6,966 nucleotides of DNA from an uncultured Brachyspira sp. (GTDB lineage Bacteria > Spirochaetota > Brachyspiria > Brachyspirales > Brachyspiraceae), in assembly GCA_934725525.1 (NCBI GenBank), contig CAKVCG010000087.1:1-6966 (forward strand). The letters are read 5' to 3'. Position numbers and translations under genes: made by a program. Of this stretch, positions 1 to 4,992 are shown piece after piece. Under the pieces are notes generated by a model that had not been told where the DNA came from, did not search any database, and saw only the letters and a program-made list of their open reading frames with translations. Within the stretch, counting starts at the first letter, position 1. Each line of letters starts with the position of its first letter.

Positions 1-629
1 TCATTTTTATTATTTAGAATTTCATGAGCTTTATTCCATTCTTCTTCAAAATAATTATAAAGTTCGTTAAAACCGTCCTGTCCTCTAATATTAAGTTCCT
101 TTCTCTCTCTTATTCCAAAATGAGTAAAATTGCTTGAACCTATTACAAACTCGCTCTTTTTTGATTTTTCGTCATATTTAAACAAATATAATTTTGAATG
201 AGTATCTTCTTCCGACTTTCTTATTTCAAGCGTTCCGTTTTTACATTTTTCCTCGAATAATTTTATTATTTCAAAACATTCTTCTTTTTGAGCTTCCGAT
301 TTTGTATATTTCTTAAAGTTGTTTATAATTTCTTCTATAACTTCCGTTCTATTTTCAATTTTATCGTCTTCGTTATACGCCAAATATAACTTTGTTAATT
401 CTTCATACATGCGCATTCCAATAATGATTTTTACTTTCGCGTTTAAAAATATGCTTCTTGCTTTTTCGTTTTCAATTATATGAAAGAATACTTTATAATA
501 ACAATAAGCGGTTAATATGCATATCTCCCTTATATTATCAATATCGTCTTTATTGTCAATTCTGTAGGTTTGTTCTTCAAAATATTTTAATAAACTTTTT
601 GATTCTTCCGAGTTGTCAACCAATATCAT
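1..629 (-). CDS. Phospholipase D-like (HKD-type) protein, N-terminal part, likely front of a SNF2-type helicase; partial
   Basis: The reading frame is open without a stop from the ATG at 629-627 to the left edge, giving 209 residues with the C-terminus missing. An AGGA (reverse complement of 639-642) lies 9 bases before the ATG. The first ~130 residues are mixed helix and strand with a hydrophobic stretch near residues 36-50. An H144-S-K146 followed by G164-S-S-N167 is the second half of a phospholipase D-type HKD motif (HxK, then GSSN), with E177 and E186 nearby. In known families this arrangement, with 'HSKLYLF' then 'GSSNFT', is typical of PLD-like domains at the N-terminus of large SNF2/DEAD helicases, often part of repair or phage-defence genes, and also of stand-alone PLD nucleases. 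Only the PLD-like part is seen; the helicase portion is inferred. It is divergent from rpsB and so separately transcribed. Confidence 0.75.
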   Translation of the reverse strand, partial: MILVDNSEESKSLLKYFEEQTYRIDNKDDIDNIREICILTAYCYYKVFFHIIENEKARSIFLNAKVKIIIGMRMYEELTKLYLAYNEDDKIENRTEVIEEIINNFKKYTKSEAQKEECFEIIKLFEEKCKNGTLEIRKSEEDTHSKLYLFKYDEKSKKSEFVIGSSNFTHFGIRERKELNIRGQDGFNELYNYFEEEWNKAHEILNNKN

Positions 630-729
630 AAATAAATTTCCTAATTAATAAATTAACTTTGAATTAACATTTTATAAAAATTCCAATATTATTCAATATA
701 ATTTTATTTAATTTTACCAAATTAAAGGC

Positions 730-757
730 TTGACTTTTTTATTAATTATTATATTAT
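730..757 (+). promoter_or_regulatory. Candidate sigma-70 promoter for rpsB-tsf
   Basis: TTGACT (730-735) matches the -35 consensus in five of six bases. It is followed after 16 bases by TATTAT (752-757), which matches the -10 consensus in five of six. Transcription would start near 764 and leave an rpsB leader of about 230 nt. Such AT-rich DNA yields -10-like boxes often, so the assignment rests mainly on the -35 box. Confidence 0.45.
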
Positions 758-910
758 TTTTATCGAACCGATTTATTGGTTGACTTTTTCCATAATTGCA
801 AAATGTCTTAAATTGATTTTAATAAATTTAATTAAAAAGGCATTGTTATCAAAAGATAATAAAAGCGTTATGATTTTAATTATAATAATAACGAATTGAA
901 TTTATGGATG

Positions 911-942
911 GAGCGACTAAATCGGCGCTCTATTTTATTTTT
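911..942 (+). promoter_or_regulatory. Hairpin plus T-rich run in the rpsB leader; possible attenuator or S2-binding site
   Basis: GAGCG (911-915) pairs with CGCTC (926-930) around a 10-base loop, and g910-t931 can add a wobble pair. The T-rich run TATTTTATTTTT (931-942) follows. This is the only GC-rich patch in the whole leader, about 50 bases before the rpsB start. S2 is known to regulate its own operon through the rpsB leader in enterobacteria. A similar role here is inference, and the interrupted T run makes it a weak terminator at best. Confidence 0.3.
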
Positions 943-991
943 AAATTTATTTAAAAATATAATTAAAAAAAATTATTGAAAGGATATTTTT

Positions 992-1804
992 ATGTCATTA
1001 CCTGTTATGAAAGATTTGCTCGAAGCGGGAGTTCATTTCGGACATCCGACAAGAAAATGGGACCCAAGAATGAAGCCTTTTATATTTCAAGAGAGAAACG
1101 ATATTTATATTATCGACCTTATGAAAACTCTCAATTATGTTAGAAAGGCTTTCGACGCGGTTAAAGAGATGGCGAGAAACGGAGGAAATATTCTCTTCGT
1201 TGGCACAAAAAAGCAGGCGGTTCAAAGCATTAAAGAAGCCGCCGAAAAATGCGATATGTATTATATAAACAATCGCTGGCTCGGAGGAATGCTCACAAAT
1301 TTCGCCACTATTAAAAAAAGCATCGCGAGATTAAAAAGAATAGAAAAAGAGGAAGTGGACGGAACTTTTGATAAACTTCCAAAAAAAGAGGTTATTCTTC
1401 TTCTTAAAGAAAAAGACAAATTGGAAAAAAATTTTGCGGGCATTAAGGATATGGAAAATCTCCCCGATATGCTTTTTGTAATCGACCCTATGCAAGAGGC
1501 TATAGCGATAAGCGAAGCGAGAAAGTTGGGAATTCCCGTTGTCGCCGTTGTCGATACGAATTGCAATCCCGAAATTATCGATTATCCAATTCCAGGAAAC
1601 GATGACGCCATAAGGGCTATAAGTTTGTTTGCAAATGTTATAGCATCCGCCGTAATCGAAGGACAAAACGAAGCTGGAAAAGAAACTTTGGCTAAAAGCG
1701 AATCTTCGGAAGAAGCCGAAGAAGAAGTATTTGACAATAGCGCTACCGAAGCCGCCGAAGCTATTGCCGAACAGTATGGAGTTTCGGACCAAGAAGAAAA
1801 TTAA
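992..1804 (+). CDS. rpsB: 30S ribosomal protein S2
   Basis: The 270-residue product is a small-subunit protein that binds late in 30S assembly and is needed with S1 for mRNA binding. The N-terminal S2 signature '[10 protein letters not shown]' lies at residues 9-18. The conserved '[12 protein letters not shown]' segment is at 93-104, and the second signature, 'PDMLFVIDP...EA...GIP', at 158-182. After about residue 225 there is a Glu/Ser/Ala-rich acidic tail, a common variable extension in this family, so the length is normal. The start ATG is preceded by GAAAGGA with about 7 bases of spacing. tsf follows after 47 bases with no terminator between, the usual rpsB-tsf arrangement. Codons such as GCG, TCG and CTC are used more freely than in the accessory genes downstream. 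Confidence 0.98.
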   Translation: MSLPVMKDLLEAGVHFGHPTRKWDPRMKPFIFQERNDIYIIDLMKTLNYVRKAFDAVKEMARNGGNILFVGTKKQAVQSIKEAAEKCDMYYINNRWLGGMLTNFATIKKSIARLKRIEKEEVDGTFDKLPKKEVILLLKEKDKLEKNFAGIKDMENLPDMLFVIDPMQEAIAISEARKLGIPVVAVVDTNCNPEIIDYPIPGNDDAIRAISLFANVIASAVIEGQNEAGKETLAKSESSEEAEEEVFDNSATEAAEAIAEQYGVSDQEEN

Positions 1805-1851
1805 AAGAAAAATAATTTAAGAATAATTTAAAATAAAAAAGGATAAATTAA

Positions 1852-2709
1852 ATGGCAAATATAAGCATGGATATAATTAAAGAATTGAGAGAGCGAACGG
1901 GAATCGGAATAATGGATTGCAAAAAAGCGCTTCAAGAAACCGATGGCGATATGGATAAAGCTATTCGACTCCTTAAAGAAAAAGGAGCCATTACCGCCGC
2001 CAAAAAAAGCGAAAGAACGGTTAAAGAAGGCTCTATTGGTTTTTGCATTAATGACGATAGAACTCAAGTAGCTTGTATAGAACTTCAATGCGAAACGGAT
2101 TTTGTCGCCAAAAACGAATTATTTATTAATTTGGCAAAAGATATATCAAAAACGGCTATGAATCTAAACGACAATATTTCAGTTGACGCGCTTTTGAATT
2201 CAAAATCCGAAAACGGCGATACAATTCAATCTATAATTAATCAAGGAATTCAAAAATGGGGAGAAAAAACCGTTTTAGCCGATGTAAAAGTTATGAAAAC
2301 GAACGGATTCTTCGGAACTTATGTTCATTTCAATAATAAATTGGTTAGCGTAGTGGAATTCGACATCAAACCTAAAGGAAAATGCTTGGAAATTGCAAAT
2401 CAAATAGCGATGCATGTGGCGAGCGAAAAACCTTTGGCTTTGAATAGAGAAGGAATTGACGCGGAAGCGGTTAAAGAGCAGAAAGAAATATTTGAAAAGC
2501 AGATAAGAGAACAGGGAAAACCCGAAAATATGATTGGAAAAATCCTCGAAGGAAAAATGAATTCTTGGTATTCTGAATCAGTTTTAATAGACCAAAAATT
2601 ATTTACGGATAATAAAATAACTATTAAAAGTTTGATTGACGAAATATCAAAAGAAGCGGGAGAGACGGCTACGATTAAAAACTTTTCGATAATTTCTTTG
2701 GGCGTTTGA
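1852..2709 (+). CDS. tsf: Elongation factor Ts
   Basis: The 285-residue product is the cytoplasmic exchange factor that releases GDP from EF-Tu so that it can be reloaded with GTP. The N-terminal UBA-like domain (about residues 1-44) carries EF-Ts signature 1, 'LRERTGIGIMDCKKAL' (12-27). Signature 2 is present as 'ELQCETDFVAKN' (77-88), including the TDFVAKN core (82-88) that contacts EF-Tu; the usual Asn at position 3 of this motif is Gln. The dimerisation/core domains follow and the length is normal for the family. AAAAAGGA lies 8 bases before the ATG. The gene is co-transcribed with rpsB and closed by the terminator at 2747-2777. The pyrH and frr genes that follow tsf in many bacteria are absent here. 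Confidence 0.98.
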   Translation: MANISMDIIKELRERTGIGIMDCKKALQETDGDMDKAIRLLKEKGAITAAKKSERTVKEGSIGFCINDDRTQVACIELQCETDFVAKNELFINLAKDISKTAMNLNDNISVDALLNSKSENGDTIQSIINQGIQKWGEKTVLADVKVMKTNGFFGTYVHFNNKLVSVVEFDIKPKGKCLEIANQIAMHVASEKPLALNREGIDAEAVKEQKEIFEKQIREQGKPENMIGKILEGKMNSWYSESVLIDQKLFTDNKITIKSLIDEISKEAGETATIKNFSIISLGV

Positions 2710-2746
2710 TTTGTAGAAAATATTTTATAAATTGAATTAGATTTTT

Positions 2747-2777
2747 AAGCGGGATTTAATTATCTCGCTTTTTATTT
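2747..2777 (+). terminator. Rho-independent terminator of rpsB-tsf
   Basis: AAGCGGGAT (2747-2755) pairs with ATCTCGCTT (2762-2770) across a 6-base loop, giving nine pairs with one G-U wobble. TTTATTT follows at once. It begins 37 bases after the tsf stop codon, the right place to end the transcript and insulate the genes downstream. Confidence 0.9.
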
Positions 2778-2801
2778 GTCAAAAATTTAATTATTAAAAT
2801 A

Positions 2802-2838
2802 GATTGCTTCGCATTTTTGCAAACGCTCGCAATGACGG
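2802..2838. repeat. Dispersed intergenic repeat with ATTGC/GCAAT ends
   Basis: This 37-base island is much richer in GC than its surroundings. It has inverted ends ATTGC (2803-2807) and GCAAT (2829-2833) and an inner GCA-TTTT-TGC hairpin (2811-2820). Read on the minus strand it begins CCGTCATTGCGAGCG, the core of a short palindromic repeat that I recall as widespread between genes in many unrelated low-GC and host-associated bacteria. Only one copy is in the window, so the repeat assignment rests on recognition, not on comparison. Confidence 0.6.
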
Positions 2839-2877
2839 TATTTTTTTACTTGAAATGACAAGAAAAAATAATTTCAC

Positions 2878-2935
2878 AATTACAAAATTTTAAAATTTTT
2901 TTATAAATTTTAAAATTAAACTATTGTAATTTTTT
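2878..2935. repeat. Long AT-only inverted repeat with trailing T run
   Basis: AATTACAA (2878-2885) pairs with TTGTAATT (2924-2931). Directly inside it, AATTTTAAAATTT (2886-2898) pairs perfectly with AAATTTTAAAATT (2905-2917) around a TTTTAT loop. A 6-base bulge (2918-2923) lies on the 3' side, making 21 pairs in all. TTTTTT (2930-2935) overlaps the end. It could be a weak second terminator, a cruciform-forming element or the remnant of a small mobile element. Confidence 0.55.
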
Positions 2936-2964
2936 GCTTATTAGTGTAATATTTGTCATATAAT
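2934..2964 (+). promoter_or_regulatory. Candidate promoter for the accessory operon
   Basis: TATAAT (2959-2964) is a perfect -10 box. The nearest -35-like hexamer is TTGCTT (2934-2939), 19 bases upstream, which is longer than ideal. Transcription would begin near 2971 and pass through the TACTA tract and the 3081-3117 hairpin, leaving a leader of about 230 nt before the first clear gene. Alternatively, TATACT boxes that recur inside the TACTA tract could themselves act as -10 elements. Confidence 0.35.
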
Positions 2965-3014
2965 TATTTAATTAAAAACAAGAAAGAAAATTATTAATGT
3001 GTTTACCTCAAAAA

Positions 3015-3054
3015 TACTATACTATACTATACTATACTATACTATACTATACTA
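3015..3054. repeat. Pentanucleotide microsatellite, TACTA x8
   Basis: The 40 bases from 3015 to 3054 are eight perfect tandem copies of TACTA. A tract of this length and purity is prone to slipped-strand mispairing, the usual basis of phase variation in bacteria. It sits 146 bases before the first gene of the accessory operon and 50 bases after a perfect TATAAT box. A TATACT sequence (one mismatch from a -10 box) appears every five bases within it. Unit gain or loss would change both promoter spacing and reading frame across the tract. Confidence 0.95.
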
Positions 3055-3080
3055 ACATGTAACTTTTTAAAAATTTTATC

Positions 3081-3117
3081 ATGTTTATCAATCTGCCTAA
3101 AATCGTTTAGGAAACAT
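3081..3117 (+). other. Bulged hairpin in the operon leader
   Basis: An inner stem CCTAAA (3096-3101)/TTTAGG (3106-3111) with a 4-base ATCG loop is continued by an outer stem ATGTTT (3081-3086)/AAACAT (3112-3117) after a 9-base bulge on the 5' side. CATGTT (3080-3085) can instead pair with AACATG (3054-3059) at the end of the TACTA tract, so two mutually exclusive folds are possible. Its role is unknown. Confidence 0.45.
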
Positions 3118-3186
3118 TTATATTTCTTAAATAAAAATTTATCCTTAAATAATTTTATAAATAATTTAATTAAAAAATTTTTAGTA

Positions 3187-3204
3187 AAGGAGATTAAATT
3201 ATGA
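3187..3204 (+). repeat. 18-base repeated ribosome-binding/start cassette (copy 1; copy 2 at 3417-3434)
   Basis: AAGGAGATTAAATTATGA is identical at 3187-3204 and 3417-3434, each time holding the ribosome binding site (GGAG, 8 bases of spacing) and the ATG of the next gene. Similar A/T-rich bases precede both (AAATTT then a few bases). A near copy, AAGGAG followed by TATAATTATGA, starts the 369-aa GTPase gene at 4980. This points to local duplication, or to a strongly preferred initiation sequence in this cluster. Confidence 0.7.
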
Positions 3205-3434
3205 CGGAAAAGCAAAAAATAAGAAATCAATATAAAGTATCACATAATAATTCTTATACTAAATTATTAAATGAATGTAAAAAATATAAAGAAAATCCTG
3301 AAAATATCATTGGAATTATTGGAGGATATTACAGCGGTAAAGCCGGTATAAAATGCGGAATTGGATATATGAAAAGCGATAAACCTACAATTTTTAATAA
3401 AATAATAAAATTTATTAAGGAGATTAAATTATGA
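3201..3434 (+). CDS. Small protein (77 aa) with a defective P-loop-like motif, function unknown
   Basis: This is the first clear gene of the accessory operon, with AAGGAG 8 bases before the ATG. It begins with a charged Lys/Asn-rich stretch (residues 1-35), followed by 'NIIGIIGGYYSGKAG' (35-49). That reads as a hydrophobic strand leading into GxxxxGKA (G41, G46, K47, A48), like a dynamin-type P-loop but with Ala in place of the magnesium-binding Ser/Thr. None of the other GTPase motifs follow, so it cannot be a working GTPase by itself. The glycine-rich segment 38-55 might instead be a membrane-contact segment. Its stop TGA overlaps the next gene's ATG (ATGA, 3431-3434), implying translational coupling. 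It could be a small partner or regulator of the GTPases, or the stump of a decayed third GTPase gene. I do not recognise a family. Confidence 0.75.
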   Translation: MTEKQKIRNQYKVSHNNSYTKLLNECKKYKENPENIIGIIGGYYSGKAGIKCGIGYMKSDKPTIFNKIIKFIKEIKL

Positions 3435-3745
3435 AAGAAGAACAAAAGAAAAAATGTGAGGAAATATATAAATTATATGAATTAAATTATAGAAATAGTG
3501 GCATAATAAAAGAAGTTGCTAAATTTATATTAATTTATTGTGGAATTATGCCTCTTTTTTATTTAGATAGGTATGGCAGTAGATGGATTAAAATCGCTAT
3601 GCTTTTGGCAAAAGTATTTAATAGGGATATAACTAAAAAAGAAGCGAAAGAAATTTGTAATGCAGCGTTTATATATACATTTCGTGACGCTTTGGGATTT
3701 GATGGTATGTTTTGGAAAATAGTAAATTATTTTGACAAAGAATAA
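3431..3745 (+). CDS. Small protein (104 aa), possibly half of a DUF697-like domain
   Basis: It overlaps the previous gene by ATGA and shares its ribosome binding site sequence exactly. A charged N-terminal helix (residues 1-18) precedes a hydrophobic segment, 'VAKFILIYCGIMPLFYLD' (29-46), then an amphipathic helix 'RWIKIAMLLAKVFNRDITKKEA' region (51-72). The pattern Pro-x4-Asp followed by a helix ending 'LLAKVF' parallels the Pro-Ile-Pro-x2-Asp...'MIMIARIL' part of the DUF697 domain in the 369-aa GTPase of this same operon (P41/D46 here, P231/D236 there, with equal spacing). That suggests a divergent, free-standing piece of the domain that may sit at a membrane or bind the GTPases. This is inference from pattern only; no family is firmly recognised. 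Confidence 0.75.
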   Translation: MKEEQKKKCEEIYKLYELNYRNSGIIKEVAKFILIYCGIMPLFYLDRYGSRWIKIAMLLAKVFNRDITKKEAKEICNAAFIYTFRDALGFDGMFWKIVNYFDKE

Positions 3746-3763
3746 TAATTATAAGGAATTTAA

Positions 3764-4981
3764 TTGATTATGCAAAAACAAATTAATAATAATGAAAATA
3801 TGGCGCTTAATTTACTAATTTTAGGTAAAACAGGCGTGGGTAAAAGTAGTTTAGTAAACGCTTTAGTAGGTAGAGAAGTTGCTAAAGTAGGAGGCGTAAA
3901 ACCTCAAACTCCTTATGGAATATTTAAATATGAAGCCGAAATAGACGGTAAAAAAGTCAATATATATGATAGCTGGGGAATAGAAAGAAATGAAGACGCC
4001 GCTAAAAAATGGAAAGAACTTATAAAAAACGAATTAAAAAAGCGAGGGATTGATAAAGATATTAAAGACTGGTTTCATAGCGTAACATATTGCACACATG
4101 TAGGCGTAGACAAATTAGAACCTTTTGAAAAAGAAATAATTAAGGAACTATTAAACGAAAAATATGAAACAATTGTAGTATTAACAAAAGCGGAGAGGAT
4201 AAAACAAGAAGAGAAAAAAGATTATAAAAATTATATTAAATACATTAAAGAAAAAACGGGTGTAAATAGAGTTATTAAAGTATCCGTAAATCCCCAAAAA
4301 ACTATTATTATGACAGAAACTCCAAAACCTTTTGGACTTCCAGAATATAAAGCGGCTATTTTAGTATCTTGGAAAAAAATATTTATAGATAGAATGCCAT
4401 TACATATAATTGAAAAATTAAAGAGAGATATAAATTATGGAGAACTTCACGCTCCAAGAGAAGGCAAAGATTTAGAAAAATTATCTAAAGAAATACAAGA
4501 GTATTTTAAAGATATGTTAATTAAAAATACAAAGAAATATATAGAAGAAAGCATAAAAAAATATTGTTCTATCACTGGAAATATGCTTAATATAAATCAA
4601 AATATAAAAATAAAAAATTTAGACTATAATAAAAGAATAGTTGATTTTGAATCTGAATTTGCAGATGTATATAACGATATAATAGATTTTGGCGACTTTG
4701 TAAAAAATATGCATCGTATTCCAATAGCCGCTATTAAAGATTTATTTGGCATTATTCATTTTAAAATAAAAGGTAAAAAGGAAAATATTTATAAATTTAT
4801 ATGCGATTTAAATAAAGAATTAATTAATAAAATAAGCGAAAAAGAATTTGAAGATAAAATTAGAAAAATTATAAAAGATACTTTAGATAATAACATAGTT
4901 AAATCAATCTACTATAGAATTATAAATTTTATAGTAGATATGTTTAATAAAATAAAAAAATATATAAAAAAGTCAAATTAA
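3764..4981 (+). CDS. P-loop GTPase (405 aa) with long helical C-terminal region
   Basis: The N-terminal half is a TRAFAC-type GTPase domain. G1 is GKTGVGKSS (residues 21-29), G2 is probably T49, G3 is DSWG (69-72), G4 is altered to TKAE (141-144) in place of NKxD, and G5 is possibly VSVN (173-176). After about residue 200 there is an uncharacterised Lys/Glu/Ile-rich helical region ending in a hydrophobic and basic tail (about 377-405) that could touch a membrane. The start is uncertain. TTG at 3764 lies 6 bases after AAGGA (3753-3757), whereas the ATG at 3770 lies 12 bases after it; the choice changes only two residues. It lies 18 bases after the preceding gene. Distant relatives include immunity-related/Era-like GTPases, but the cellular target is unknown. 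It is clearly a different lineage from the adjacent GTPase. Confidence 0.88.
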   Translation: MIMQKQINNNENMALNLLILGKTGVGKSSLVNALVGREVAKVGGVKPQTPYGIFKYEAEIDGKKVNIYDSWGIERNEDAAKKWKELIKNELKKRGIDKDIKDWFHSVTYCTHVGVDKLEPFEKEIIKELLNEKYETIVVLTKAERIKQEEKKDYKNYIKYIKEKTGVNRVIKVSVNPQKTIIMTETPKPFGLPEYKAAILVSWKKIFIDRMPLHIIEKLKRDINYGELHAPREGKDLEKLSKEIQEYFKDMLIKNTKKYIEESIKKYCSITGNMLNINQNIKIKNLDYNKRIVDFESEFADVYNDIIDFGDFVKNMHRIPIAAIKDLFGIIHFKIKGKKENIYKFICDLNKELINKISEKEFEDKIRKIIKDTLDNNIVKSIYYRIINFIVDMFNKIKKYIKKSN

Positions 4982-4992
4982 GGAGTATAATT

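Larger units (their letters stand above)
630..991. other. Divergent intergenic region between the PLD-like gene and rpsB
   Basis: This 362-base stretch has no convincing gene. It contains the ribosome binding site of the minus-strand gene (639-642), a plus-strand promoter candidate (730-757), a second exact copy of TTGACTTTTT at 780-789, a small perfect hairpin TTATC-AAAA-GATAA at 846-859, a TATAAT at 881-886 with no good -35 partner, and a hairpin followed by a T-rich run (911-942). An AAAGGA ribosome binding site precedes rpsB. Most of the rest is A/T-rich sequence with no further structure that I can defend. Confidence 0.7.
2710..3200. other. 491-base gap between tsf and the accessory operon
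   Basis: There is no gene with good coding character. In order, the gap holds the rpsB-tsf terminator (2747-2777), a dispersed GC-richer repeat (2802-2838), a long A/T-only hairpin with a T run (2878-2935), a perfect TATAAT (2959-2964), eight tandem TACTA units (3015-3054), a bulged hairpin (3081-3117) and the ribosome binding site at 3187-3192. A frame read from about 2998 to the TGA at 3202-3204 has no stop. Its translation lacks Gly, Ala, Asp and Trp, so I do not call it a gene (see findings). Confidence 0.75.

Noticed and set aside
881..886. TATAAT as the main rpsB promoter
   Set aside because: No -35-like hexamer lies 15-19 bases upstream and there is no TG extension. Such boxes are frequent in this composition.
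904..954. 16-codon leader peptide before rpsB
   Set aside because: There is no ribosome binding site before the ATG at 904, and a frame this short can occur by chance. The hairpin at the same place is the more likely signal.
998..1792. Minus-strand open frames of 75, 101 and 153 codons inside rpsB
   Set aside because: They lie wholly within a certain S2 gene, are Phe/Ser/Ile-rich mirror translations of it, and resemble no protein family.
1828..2088. Minus-strand open frame of 86 codons over the start of tsf
   Set aside because: Mirror frame of EF-Ts with no plausible protein features.
3015..3054. CRISPR array or plasmid iterons
   Set aside because: The units are five bases long and directly abutting, without spacers, so this is a microsatellite.
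3042..3230. Minus-strand open frame of 62 codons across the TACTA tract
   Set aside because: It starts with TTG inside the 77-aa gene, has no good binding site, and its composition is that of A/T-rich non-coding DNA.
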